Shown here: positions 19,367 to 28,636 of the stretch, one piece after another | How the letters are laid out: every line of letters starts with the position of its first letter | Numbering within the stretch: position 1 is the first letter of the stretch | Assembly: GCA_003550645.1 (NCBI GenBank) | Contig: PUKV01000252.1 | Location: forward strand, 1 to 49,992 | From: Syntrophomonadaceae bacterium | Lineage (GTDB): Bacteria; Bacillota; Dethiobacteria; DTU022 | Direction of reading: 5' to 3' | Length of the DNA: 49,992 nucleotides | Made by a program: the position numbers and the translations under genes | Notes under the pieces: model-generated | Database searches by the model: none | Told to the model about the DNA's origin: nothing | The model's input: the letters and a program-made list of their open reading frames with translations, nothing else

Positions 19367-19386
19367 GTTAGACAGACCTCCCGGTT

Positions 19387-19890
19387 TTACTCTTTATCCG
19401 TTTCTTCAGACGGCTGTTCTTCCGCAGCGCTTTCGCCTTCTGCCGACTCTGCCGGCTCTGCAGCACTTTCTTCATCACCCGCTTCCTGCCCGGCCTCCTG
19501 GCCGGAATCAACAGCAGCTGCCGCTACTTCCTCTTCCTCAGCCTCTTCCGGCGCAGCCGGTTCTTCGATCTCCGGCTCTTCCGCAGCAGCGGTTTCATAA
19601 TAATCTTCTTCAACACGGACAACTAAAAAGCGAAGAACTGCATCATTGACTTTAAAGAAGTGTTCCAATTCAGGAATTATGGTGCCCTGGCCTTTGAAGT
19701 AAACCAGGTAATAGTGGCCTTCTGTGTGCTTTTCGATTTCGTAAGCAAGCCGGCGCTTGCGCCAGTCAACCAACTTGTCGACTGTGCCATCATTACCGGT
19801 GATGGTGTTTTTTATCCCGTTCAATACTTCCTCATGTTCTTCCGTCTCCAGATCCGGACGGATAATGAACATTACCTCATAAAGTCCCAT
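19387..19890 (-). CDS. rpsF: 30S ribosomal protein S6 with a long acidic C-terminal extension
   Basis: [30 protein letters not shown]...[29 protein letters not shown]...[11 protein letters not shown], then an Ala/Glu/Ser-rich tail of about 70 residues. Confidence 0.95.
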   Translation of the reverse strand: MGLYEVMFIIRPDLETEEHEEVLNGIKNTITGNDGTVDKLVDWRKRRLAYEIEKHTEGHYYLVYFKGQGTIIPELEHFFKVNDAVLRFLVVRVEEDYYETAAAEEPEIEEPAAPEEAEEEEVAAAAVDSGQEAGQEAGDEESAAEPAESAEGESAAEEQPSEETDKE

Positions 19891-20105
19891 CTTATATCAC
19901 CTCCCTCTGGACTTACGGCCCCTATCGGAGCAGGGATATGCCTGGAACATAATAGCACAAGTGGCCGGGCAAGGCAAGCTAGCGCAGATGCTTTTTTTGT
20001 CTTACTTGATGCCTGCTTTAGTCCTGTTATTTCTGCTGGTCCTGATCACATTAAACTATTCCCACCTGCACAAGCAGCCTGCTGACAGCCAACTTTTTTA
20101 CATCA

Positions 20106-21155
20106 TTAACGCTGTGCTTCTTCCCGGTAAGCTGGACCCCGCTTGATGATCTCCAGGATCCCCCTGGCTGAACCAGCCAGCGGAACTGCAAGGACCATGC
20201 CCAGCAGGCCGGCCAGGCTTCCTCCAACTAGAATCGAAACAATAATTGTGATGGGGCGCAGCTTAATGATCCTGCCCAAAACAACGGGGGCCAGGAACAT
20301 ACCGTCAACTACCTGGATCCCGACATAAACAAGAATAATTAGAAACGGAGAAGGAGTCAGCGGAGAAAAGCTTAACAGGAGGGCAGGCACTGCCGCAATA
20401 TAAGGGCCAATATAAAGGATAAAATTGAAAACACCGGCAATTAGTCCCAGGAGCATGGCATAAGGCATACCGAGAATGAGCAGGACAATACTGGTTATCA
20501 CCCCGACTGCAAAACAACGAATCAAAGATCCCCTGATGAAAATTCCAACATTTGCATCCAGAACCCCGATTAACTCTTTAGCCAGGGCCCTGTGTTTAAC
20601 AGGAACAAGATCAACAAACTGGTCCCTGACCAGATGAAAATCGTAGAGCAAATAAAAAACCAGGAACAATATCAGAAAGAAATCAACTGCCCCCACGATA
20701 AGATGCAGTGAAGCTTCTGCAAGGTATTCAATCCCCTGGTGAATATTATCACTGAGGCCAACCAGGTAACTTCTGACTTCTTCTTCTACTTCAAAAATTA
20801 TGATCTGCTGCGATAGCCAGGAAATGTAGTCCTGAAAGCGAGCCAGGTAATGGGGAAAACTTTCGATCAGTTCGGTTGCTTCAAAGTAGATAATCGGGAC
20901 AATCAAACTGACAATAAGCGCACAGGTAAGGAGGAACACAAGAAAAACCAGGCCCGTTGCCAGGCCGTGCTGCATGTTAAAGCGTTTTTTTAAAAGTGTG
21001 AGCAGGGGGGAAAAAATATAGACAATCAGGGTGCTGACCAGGAGCAGTCCCACAACCCAGGAAATGCTGTAGAGCAGCAAAGCAGCTCCACCCAGCACTA
21101 CGATAAGGGTGATCAACCTGACAGTAAAAGCCCATTGTTTGTCCACAGGATTCAA
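20106..21155 (-). CDS. AI-2E family transporter (PerM-like permease)
   Basis: Multi-TM protein with PYAMLLGLIAGVFNFILYIGPYIAAVPALLLSF...VDGMFLAPVVLGRIIKLRPITIIVSILVGGSLAGLLGMVLAVPLA. Confidence 0.9.
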   Translation of the reverse strand: MNPVDKQWAFTVRLITLIVVLGGAALLLYSISWVVGLLLVSTLIVYIFSPLLTLLKKRFNMQHGLATGLVFLVFLLTCALIVSLIVPIIYFEATELIESFPHYLARFQDYISWLSQQIIIFEVEEEVRSYLVGLSDNIHQGIEYLAEASLHLIVGAVDFFLILFLVFYLLYDFHLVRDQFVDLVPVKHRALAKELIGVLDANVGIFIRGSLIRCFAVGVITSIVLLILGMPYAMLLGLIAGVFNFILYIGPYIAAVPALLLSFSPLTPSPFLIILVYVGIQVVDGMFLAPVVLGRIIKLRPITIIVSILVGGSLAGLLGMVLAVPLAGSARGILEIIKRGPAYREEAQR

Positions 21156-21176
21156 TTATTAATCAATCCGCCCTTC

Positions 21177-22238
21177 TTACTGGCGAAACCTGAAAAACAA
21201 GACTTCACCATCTTTTACAGGGTAGTCACGCCCTTCAACCCTGGCCAGGCCTTTTTCGCGGGACCTGGCCAGGCTTCCTTCCGTAAAAAGGTTATCCCAG
21301 GCTATAACTTCAGCGTTGATAAACCCGCGCTCCATATCTGTATGTACTTTTCCGGCCGCCTCGATGGCACGGATCCCGGCCGGCACTACCCAGGCCCTGG
21401 CTTCGTCGCCCTTAACCGTATAAAAAGTAGATAATCCCAGGTGATCATAGCACTTCTTCAACAGCACTTCAGTCCGGCTTTCACTCATACCGTATGCTTC
21501 TAAAAAAGTCTTTCTTTCTTCTGCCTGCAGTTCAGTAAGTTCAGCCTCCAGCCCGGCACAGACAGGGACTACCGGGGTTTCTGGCGGGAAAAAAGACAAA
21601 TCGGGATCTAAAAAATATTCTTCATCCAGGTTATAGACATAAATCATTTCTTTAAGGGTTAGTAAAGATAGCTGATCGACAACAGCCTGTACTTCTTTAG
21701 AAAAATCAAGGTATCGTAAGAATACCCCCTGGTTTAAATGCTCTTCCAGGGCATTGAGGGCTTCCAGCTCCTGTTGCGCTGTTTTTTCGCCGCTTTTTAA
21801 CTTGGGTTCGACTTTTTGCTTCCTCCTGGCCACAACTTCAAGATCAGCCAGGCATAATTCCAGGTTGACCGTCTCCAGCCTTGTAAGCGGGGTTTCTTTG
21901 TCCACCGGCTGCAAATCAAAGCCCCCTACAACATGAATAAGAAGATCAACATCCCTGAGATGCCCCAGGAACTGGTTGCCAAGACCTTCGCCCCTGCTGG
22001 CCCCTTTCACCAGGCCGGCCACATCGAATATTTCGATGGTAGCCGGGGTAACTTTTTCAGAATTGAATACTTCAGCCAGGGCGCTTAACCTTTGATCGGG
22101 CAAAGGCACTACGGCTTTGTTGGAATCAATGGTAGAAAACGGGTAATTTTCTATAGTGACATCGAGCGCCGTTAGAGCTTTAAATAACGTGGATTTGCCG
22201 GCATTAGGCAACCCGACAATACCGCAGCTCCAGGCCAT
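21177..22238 (-). CDS. ychF: Redox-regulated ATPase / OBG-family GTPase YchF
   Basis: CGIVGLPNAGKSTLFKALTALDVTIENYPFSTIDSNKAVVPLPDQRL...GEGLGNQFLGHLRDVDLLIHVV; TGS-like C-terminus with INAEVIAW. Confidence 0.96.
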   Translation of the reverse strand: MAWSCGIVGLPNAGKSTLFKALTALDVTIENYPFSTIDSNKAVVPLPDQRLSALAEVFNSEKVTPATIEIFDVAGLVKGASRGEGLGNQFLGHLRDVDLLIHVVGGFDLQPVDKETPLTRLETVNLELCLADLEVVARRKQKVEPKLKSGEKTAQQELEALNALEEHLNQGVFLRYLDFSKEVQAVVDQLSLLTLKEMIYVYNLDEEYFLDPDLSFFPPETPVVPVCAGLEAELTELQAEERKTFLEAYGMSESRTEVLLKKCYDHLGLSTFYTVKGDEARAWVVPAGIRAIEAAGKVHTDMERGFINAEVIAWDNLFTEGSLARSREKGLARVEGRDYPVKDGEVLFFRFRQ

Positions 22239-22255
22239 AACAATTCCTCCCCTGC

Positions 22256-22462
22256 CTAAACAGTGTCCGAATCATCGCCGGGTTCGGGATAAAAACCCTT
22301 TACACGGCGCTCAAAACGAGAACGGGGCATTAATACGCTGCGCCCGCAATTAACACATTTGATACGAAAATCCATACCGACCCTGATAATCCGCCAGCAG
22401 TTAGAACCACAGGGATGCCCTTTTTTCATCTGGACTAACTGACCCACACGGAAATCAACCAT
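22256..22462 (-). CDS. DUF951 domain protein
   Basis: MVDFRVGQLVQMKKGHPCGSNCWRIIRVGMDFRIKCVNCGRSVLMPRSRFERRVK is the DUF951 signature. Confidence 0.9.
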   Translation of the reverse strand: MVDFRVGQLVQMKKGHPCGSNCWRIIRVGMDFRIKCVNCGRSVLMPRSRFERRVKGFYPEPGDDSDTV

Positions 22463-22501
22463 TGCGAGTAACCACCGGTCTTTATAGTCCTTTCAGTATC
22501 T

Positions 22502-23149
22502 TTAAAGCTTTTCCAATGCACTGTTGATTTGATCAGAAACATCGTCAATATCCTGGTTGCCATCGATCTTTTCCAGGACACCCCGGCCTTCGTAAAACTC
22601 GACCAGGGGCTCTGTTTGGTTTTTATATACCTCCAGTCTTTCTGTAACAGTGGCCAGGGAATCATCGTCCCGTTGATAAAGATCTCCGCCGCATTGATCA
22701 CAAACATTGCGAACCCTGGGAGGTTTATATTTAACATGGAAGCTAGCGCCGCAATCGCCGCAAACCCTGCGACCCGTAAGGCGTTCGATCAGCTCATTTT
22801 CATCGACTTCGATCAATAAAACCCTGTCAACCTGCGTTTCTATATCCGGCAGCACCTGTTCCAGGAATACTGCCTGATCAACCGTCCGGGGAAACCCGTC
22901 CAAAAGAGCACCGTTAACACAATCCGGTTCCATTAACCTGTCCCTGACAATTTCCACAACCAGGTTATCGGGTACCAGCTGGCCCTGATCCATGTATTCA
23001 CGTGCTTTTCGGCCCAGGGTGGAGCCTTCTTTTACAGCCTTCCGTAAAATGTCGCCTGTAGCAATATAAACAAGGCTAAACTTTTCAACAATCTTTTCCG
23101 CCTGTGTGCCCTTACCTGCTCCTGGCGGCCCTAAAAGAATTATCAGCAT
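22502..23149 (-). CDS. adk: Adenylate kinase with Cys4 zinc LID
   Basis: MLIILLGPPGAGKGTQAEKIVEKF...VNGALLDGFPRTVDQA...LTGRRVCGDCGASFHVKYKPPRVRNVCDQCGGDLYQRDDD. Confidence 0.96.
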   Translation of the reverse strand: MLIILLGPPGAGKGTQAEKIVEKFSLVYIATGDILRKAVKEGSTLGRKAREYMDQGQLVPDNLVVEIVRDRLMEPDCVNGALLDGFPRTVDQAVFLEQVLPDIETQVDRVLLIEVDENELIERLTGRRVCGDCGASFHVKYKPPRVRNVCDQCGGDLYQRDDDSLATVTERLEVYKNQTEPLVEFYEGRGVLEKIDGNQDIDDVSDQINSALEKL

Positions 23150-23287
23150 GTCAATACCTCGCTTTTCAATTCTAAATTATTTAGATTCTTGCTTTAAAGA
23201 ATACAAATAACTAAATTTCTTCTTTTTATTTCTAATTCCTGCCGAAGATAAATAAAAACAGCCAAAAAGCTTTTTTAAACAAGAAAA

Positions 23288-23313
23288 CAGGAAGCAGAAT
23301 CACTTGCTTCCTG
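23288..23313 (-). terminator. Rho-independent terminator downstream of the bactofilin gene
   Basis: CAGGAAGCA-GAATCACT-TGCTTCCTG hairpin; the minus strand continues TTTTCTTGTTT. Confidence 0.75.
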
Positions 23314-23349
23314 TGCCTGGTATTATTGTATTGGCGCTTTACCTGGCTA

Positions 23350-23826
23350 CTAAAGAGCTCTCTCGTGGGATGTGCTTTCACTTAAAGGGCTTTGGTACTT
23401 GCTTTTTTCTTCTGCCTCAGTGTCAACTGTACCATAAGCTTTGTCTTTCTTAACCTGGCTTTCTTCAGGCTCTTCCTCATGTTCCATTTCCATGGTCCCT
23501 GAAAGGACAGCACCTTCTTCAATCACCAGGGCATTGGCCTTAAAAGTCCCAACCGCAACACCTGTTCTTTTTAATTCCAGTTTCCCTTCCGCTTCCAGGG
23601 TTCCTTTAAAATTGCCGGCAATGGTGATGTTACGGGCTTTTACTTCCACCGAAACCCGGCCGCCTTCTCCAACTACAATATCGCCCTGGTTTATAATCGT
23701 GCCTTCTGCTTCTCCATCAATACGGATGAGCCCTTTGCCGTTGATGGTGCCGTTAAATACAGTATCCTTTCCGATAATGGTATTTACCTTGTCAGACGAA
23801 ACTTCCATATTATCTTTTTTAAACAA
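23350..23826 (-). CDS. Bactofilin (polymer-forming cytoskeletal protein)
   Basis: NTIIGKDTVFNGTINGKGLIRIDGEAEGTIINQGDIVVGEGGRVSVEVKARNITIAGNFKGTLEAEGKLELKRTGVAVGTFKANALVIEEGAVLSGTMEM is a bactofilin beta-helix. Confidence 0.92.
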   Translation of the reverse strand: MFKKDNMEVSSDKVNTIIGKDTVFNGTINGKGLIRIDGEAEGTIINQGDIVVGEGGRVSVEVKARNITIAGNFKGTLEAEGKLELKRTGVAVGTFKANALVIEEGAVLSGTMEMEHEEEPEESQVKKDKAYGTVDTEAEEKSKYQSPLSESTSHERAL

Positions 23827-23876
23827 GCTTTTTTCCTCCTATCACTTAGTTTAATTATTATCTGGTCAAAGCCGGG

Positions 23877-24863
23877 CTACTCAAAGTACCTTTCCGGGTT
23901 TACAGGAGAACCTTCATTATGAACTTCATAGTGCAGGTGCACACCTGTGGTTCGTCCGGAAGCACCCATATAGCCTATAGTTTCTCCCCTCTCGACTTGA
24001 TCTCCTTTGTTTACAGCAAAGCCTGCCAGGTGGGCATAATAAGTTTCATAGCCATAACCATGGTCTATGATCAAAAGGTTTCCGAAACTGCCCCGGTAGC
24101 CGGAAAAAGTGACCTTGCCATCTGCGGTAGCCCAGATTGGCGATCCCCGGGAACCAATTATATCTACCCCGGTATGAAACTGGTAACCACCGCCATAGGG
24201 AATGGATCTCATCCCGAAGCCGGAAGAAACACGTCCCCTCGCCGGCCAGATAGAAGGTTTCGCCTTTGCTCTTTCGGCATATTCGCCAAGGAGATCTAAG
24301 GTTTCAGAGCGTTCCGGAACTATATTTTTCAGCACCTCAATATTGCCGGAGGTTCTTTCTAAAAGGTTGCCGCTGGATTGGGCTTGATCGTAAGGCCGTT
24401 CATAGGCCAGCGGTCCTGTCATTTCAAGCGAAGGGGATTTTGAATTGGAAGCATAGCCGTTGTATCTTGGAGTAGAAGAATTTGAATTGGAATCGGATTG
24501 GTTTTCCAGGGCTTCATCCACTTCTTCTTCTTCCAGTTCCAACTTTTCAGTAACAAACTTCACCAGCTCGTCAACATCACGCAGCTGATCCATCATTCTT
24601 TCAGTTTCTATGGCCAGGGAGTCGATTTCTTCCTGCTGGGCCCGGTTTAAATCTCTCAATGCCTGGGCCTCTCTGGCCTCAGCTGCCGCTTTCAGATAGG
24701 CATAACCGAGAGCACTGAATCCGGCTACCCCGAGGACCAGTATGCCAACAGCAACCTGGACCACAAACAGCGGCAGCCGCAGGCTGAAAGTAGCTTCCTC
24801 GGAATGGGGAACAATCATAATTGTAAAACAACGTTTTTCTTTCTTGGATGACATAACCTGCAA
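23877..24863 (-). CDS. Membrane-anchored coiled-coil M23 family metallopeptidase
   Basis: N-terminal TM and coiled coil; M23 motifs FHTGVDIIGSRGSPIWATADGKVTFSGYRGSFGNLLIIDHGYGYETYYAHL and GRTTGVHLHYEVHNEGSPVNPERYF. Confidence 0.92.
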   Translation of the reverse strand: MQVMSSKKEKRCFTIMIVPHSEEATFSLRLPLFVVQVAVGILVLGVAGFSALGYAYLKAAAEAREAQALRDLNRAQQEEIDSLAIETERMMDQLRDVDELVKFVTEKLELEEEEVDEALENQSDSNSNSSTPRYNGYASNSKSPSLEMTGPLAYERPYDQAQSSGNLLERTSGNIEVLKNIVPERSETLDLLGEYAERAKAKPSIWPARGRVSSGFGMRSIPYGGGYQFHTGVDIIGSRGSPIWATADGKVTFSGYRGSFGNLLIIDHGYGYETYYAHLAGFAVNKGDQVERGETIGYMGASGRTTGVHLHYEVHNEGSPVNPERYFE

Positions 24864-25108
24864 CTACTCCTTGATTAATTCTTCGACCTTGATAATGTGG
24901 TGTTAAATCTTTTCGTTAAAAAAATCGGGTTTTTAAAAACACCACTTCTGGTATTCTCCCCCGATATCATTTACTCGTCAATTATATCACAACAAATCCA
25001 GACCGAACAAATTCACAATCTTCTGCCGCCATAGATGGCTCTTGCATGCAGCAGCGGAATATCCAGCCTTTGTGTTTAACACTCCCTGGAATAAGCAGCA
25101 GTGAAATA

Positions 25109-25124
25109 TGTTTCACGTGAAACA
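25109..25124. promoter_or_regulatory. parS: parS centromere site
   Basis: TGTTTCACGTGAAACA is a perfect 16-bp palindrome matching the canonical parS consensus; it lies 5 bp beyond the parB stop codon. Confidence 0.95.
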
Positions 25125-25128
25125 TTTA

Positions 25129-25998
25129 CTAGAGCCCCTCTGGCAGCAGCTTTGATACAACCCGCTCCAGATCCTCGTCACCGTAATAATATATTTCAAT
25201 AGAACCTCCTTTTTTGCCCGGTTTTATCTTAACTTTTGTCCCAAGTGCTCTCTGCATTTGCAGCTGCAATTCTGCCTGCAGCGGATCCGGACCGCTGTTG
25301 CCGTCTAGCCCCTCTTCAGTTTTCTGCTCTTTAGTGCGATTCAGCTTTGCAACCATTCTCTCCGCTTCACGGGCAGAAAAGCCTTCTTTAGTTATTAAGC
25401 GGGCTGCTTCTATTTGTTTGTTCTGATCGGCAATTGACAGTAGCGGGCGAACCTGCCCCGCTGTCAACTCATTTTTGGCCAGCATATCCAGGATTTTATC
25501 AGGCAGGCCAAGAAGCCTGAGACTGTTGGCGACTGAAGGCCTGCTCCGGCCCAGTCGATGTGCCAGTTCTTCCTGGGTATAATTATGTTCCTGCATTAAC
25601 CGTTTATAGGCCATTGCTTCGTCAACAGGATTTAGATCTTCCCTCTGCAAGTTTTCGATGAGGGCAATTTCAAGCATCGTTTTTCTGTCTACCGGTTTTA
25701 CAATGGTCGGAATAGATCTTAAGCCGGCTTGCTTTGCCGCCCGGCAGCGCCTCTCACCTGCAACCAGGGTATAGCTTTTTCCGTCATCGTCCGGCGAAAC
25801 CACTACAGCCTGCAAAACACCGTGCTCCTTGATGGAAGCAGCAAGTTCTTTTAATTTTTCATCATCAAAATCGCGGCGCGGCTGATATGGATTGGGCTTA
25901 ATCAGGTCAAGAGAAATTTCATTTGTTTCAGCACCCTCATCCATTACTTCCGGGATTAATGCCCCCAGGCCCCTACCCAAGCGTCTCTTTTCTGGCAT
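25129..25998 (-). CDS. parB: Chromosome partitioning protein ParB/Spo0J
   Basis: [14 protein letters not shown]...[37 protein letters not shown]...[17 protein letters not shown]...[15 protein letters not shown]. Confidence 0.96.
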   Translation of the reverse strand: MPEKRRLGRGLGALIPEVMDEGAETNEISLDLIKPNPYQPRRDFDDEKLKELAASIKEHGVLQAVVVSPDDDGKSYTLVAGERRCRAAKQAGLRSIPTIVKPVDRKTMLEIALIENLQREDLNPVDEAMAYKRLMQEHNYTQEELAHRLGRSRPSVANSLRLLGLPDKILDMLAKNELTAGQVRPLLSIADQNKQIEAARLITKEGFSAREAERMVAKLNRTKEQKTEEGLDGNSGPDPLQAELQLQMQRALGTKVKIKPGKKGGSIEIYYYGDEDLERVVSKLLPEGL

Positions 25999-26752
25999 TC
26001 TCTAATACCTCCCGGGCTAAAGAAAGATGTAGTTTGGCCCCCTTACTGCGCGGATCATATTCAAGAATGTGCTGGCCATAACTGGGAGCTTCACTTAAAC
26101 GAATATTACGCGGTATCACCGTATTATAAACATAATGCTTAAAATAATTCCGGACCTCTTCTGCCACTTGTTCAGAAAGATTTGTACGTATATCATACAT
26201 GGTCAGGACCACACCTTCAATGGTTAAACTATCATTAAGGTGTTTTCGAACCAGGTGGATAGTGTTCATGAGCTGGCCCAGGCCTTCCAGCGCATAATAT
26301 TCGCACTGGATCGGGATCATGATCCCGTGCGCAGCATTCAGTGCATTAAGAGTAAGTAGTCCCAGTGAAGGAGGGCAATCAATTATAATAAAAGAATAGT
26401 CATCAAGTAGCTGTCCCATGGCCTTTTTTAGCTTATCCTCGCGTTCATTCATTGATACAAGCTCTATTTCTGCTCCTGCCAGCTGTATCGTCGCCGGTAC
26501 CAAGACCATGTTTTCCCACCGGGTTGGCATAATCACATTCTTTAAAGGCAAATCATCAATCAAAACATTATAGATACAAGTTTTCAGGTTCTCCCTGGCC
26601 AGCCCAACACCACTGGTAGCGTTCCCCTGTGGATCAATATCGATAAGCAGAACCTTTTCTCCCATTGTAGCCAGCGAAGCGCTGAGGTTTATGGCGGTAG
26701 TTGTTTTTCCTACACCACCTTTTTGATTTGCAATAGCAATTACCCTGGCCAT
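25973..26752 (-). CDS. parA: Chromosome partitioning ATPase ParA/Soj
   Basis: [50 protein letters not shown]; deviant Walker A and Walker B motifs. Confidence 0.97.
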   Translation of the reverse strand: MARVIAIANQKGGVGKTTTAINLSASLATMGEKVLLIDIDPQGNATSGVGLARENLKTCIYNVLIDDLPLKNVIMPTRWENMVLVPATIQLAGAEIELVSMNEREDKLKKAMGQLLDDYSFIIIDCPPSLGLLTLNALNAAHGIMIPIQCEYYALEGLGQLMNTIHLVRKHLNDSLTIEGVVLTMYDIRTNLSEQVAEEVRNYFKHYVYNTVIPRNIRLSEAPSYGQHILEYDPRSKGAKLHLSLAREVLENARKETLG

Positions 26753-26765
26753 ATTATATCTCTCC

Positions 26766-27653
26766 TCATGATGGCTTATTATTGTTCTTATTTGCTGCCT
26801 GTTCCTTTTTACTATGCTTATGCTGCAGCATTTCCCTGGTTAACCTGATATTTATCTCAATGTAATCCGGCTCCACAGTTTCATTTACTTCAGGATAAAA
26901 ACCGGAGCTCTTTATCACCTGGATCGCTTCCCTGATTGTATTTAAAACAATACGCATATCCCTGATGATTGGCTTAGAACCTTTGACCCTTTTTTGACTT
27001 TCTTTTTCACCGCTAATTCTTGCAATTCTATTTTCTGCCTGTTTTACTGTCAATCCACTCTGTCCTATTTCCTCAATCATTTTCAGCTGCTCTTCTTCAT
27101 TAACAAGCCTGAGCAGGGCCCGGGCATGTCTCTCTGAAAGATTATACTCCTGTAATTTTTCACGCACAGCCTCGGGCAATTTAAGCAGCCTTATTTTATT
27201 TGCTATTGTAGACTGGCTTTTCCCCAGTCTTTGGGCCAGGACTTCCTGGGTCAGGTTGAAGTTTTTCATCAGGCTTACATAACCATTGGCTTCTTCAATA
27301 ATATTTAAGTTTTCCCGCTGCAGGTTTTCAATCAAAGCAGTTGTGGCCATATCATTGTCGGTGAGGGTTTTGACTGCTGCCGAGATTTTTTTCCACCCCA
27401 GCTTTTTACAGGCAAGATATCGGCGTTCGCCAACTACCAGTTGATAACCGCTTCCAACCCTGCGCACAACAATAGGTTGAATTAATCCTGATGCTTTAAT
27501 TGACTGGGCCAGTTCGTCGATTTTTTCCTGGACTATTTCCCGCCTCGGTTGAAACGGGTTGGGTTTAATCCGATCAAGATCAATAGCCAGGACTTTATCT
27601 GTCGATGGTTCTATTTCTGCTGCCGTTAACTGTTGATGCATTTTTTCTGACAT
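26766..27653 (-). CDS. noc: ParB-family nucleoid occlusion protein (Noc-like)
   Basis: [65 protein letters not shown]...[15 protein letters not shown] second ParB paralog between parA and rsmG, the noc position in Bacillus. Confidence 0.85.
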   Translation of the reverse strand: MSEKMHQQLTAAEIEPSTDKVLAIDLDRIKPNPFQPRREIVQEKIDELAQSIKASGLIQPIVVRRVGSGYQLVVGERRYLACKKLGWKKISAAVKTLTDNDMATTALIENLQRENLNIIEEANGYVSLMKNFNLTQEVLAQRLGKSQSTIANKIRLLKLPEAVREKLQEYNLSERHARALLRLVNEEEQLKMIEEIGQSGLTVKQAENRIARISGEKESQKRVKGSKPIIRDMRIVLNTIREAIQVIKSSGFYPEVNETVEPDYIEINIRLTREMLQHKHSKKEQAANKNNNKPS

Positions 27654-27798
27654 TACCTCAACATCCTTTTCAAAGCTTTAATGGGGCAGGGTTTCTCAGC
27701 CTGTTTCACATGAAACCCGGCAATTATATGTAGAGCCTGGAAGTGACTGATCAAAAAACTTATCACATCATTAAATTAGACAGTTCTTCGTTCTTTCC

Positions 27799-27855
27799 TT
27801 CAAATATATTTTTGTTCTTCCAAACATATTTTTGTTCTTCAAACATGATCTTTTG
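27799..27855. repeat. Short tandem repeat, about 2.5 copies of a 19-20 bp unit
   Basis: TTCAAATATATTTTTGTTC / TTCCAAACATATTTTTGTTC / TTCAAACATGATC. Confidence 0.7.
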
Positions 27856-27878
27856 AGAAGCGGGCCATTAGAACCCGT

Positions 27879-28610
27879 TTATTTCAAAGGCCTGCGGGCA
27901 GGGACACCCGCCCGGCGCGGGTATTTTAGGGGGGTTGCCCTGGTTTTCCTGATATTATAAAGCAGCCTCTGCTCACCGTCTTTCAATTCATAAGTCCACT
28001 CGGCTTCTAATACCCCACCGCATGCTGATAAAGCCTTAACAGCTTCCCGGGCTTCACCTTTCCCCTTCGGACCTTTATAAAATAGCGCCCGGCCGCCTTT
28101 TCTCAGCAGCGGCAGTGCCAGCTCCACCAGGACCGCCATTTCCGCTACAGCCTTACTCAAAACAAGGTCATACTGCTCCCGGTAGCCACTGCCCTGTCCG
28201 TATTCTTCCGCTCTTCCACACAGGACACATGCTTTTTCCAGGTTTAACTCATTGATCACATCACTCAAAAATGCAGCTTTCTTCCGGTTTGCATCCATCA
28301 AAAATAATTCTATTGAAGGCCTGCATATTTTAAGGGGTAAGCCAGGCAGCCCACCTCCACTGCCGAGGTCTACTATCTTTAAGCCGGGTTCGAGTGCAGT
28401 AACTTCCAAGATTTTGAGCGAATCATAAATCTGCTTCCATATAATCCCCTCCAAACTCTTTTCCCCGGTTAGCCTTAACTTGTTCAAGCCTTCATGCAGC
28501 AGCATGGCAAATTGAGCCACTTGCTTTTTCGTGATGGCATCAATAGTGCCTATGTTCAAATCCGTAAACATCTCTTCAATATGGGCTTGAACGCGTCCGG
28601 ACATAATCAC
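27879..28610 (-). CDS. rsmG: 16S rRNA (guanine527-N7)-methyltransferase
   Basis: LKIVDLGSGGGLPGLPLKICRPSIELFLMDANRKKAAFLSDVINELNLEKACVLCGRAEE...SKAVAEMAVLVELALPLLRKGGRALFYKG. Confidence 0.95.
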   Translation of the reverse strand: MIMSGRVQAHIEEMFTDLNIGTIDAITKKQVAQFAMLLHEGLNKLRLTGEKSLEGIIWKQIYDSLKILEVTALEPGLKIVDLGSGGGLPGLPLKICRPSIELFLMDANRKKAAFLSDVINELNLEKACVLCGRAEEYGQGSGYREQYDLVLSKAVAEMAVLVELALPLLRKGGRALFYKGPKGKGEAREAVKALSACGGVLEAEWTYELKDGEQRLLYNIRKTRATPLKYPRRAGVPARRPLK

Positions 28611-28636
28611 TTAAGCTCCAATCATTTTAACACCGT

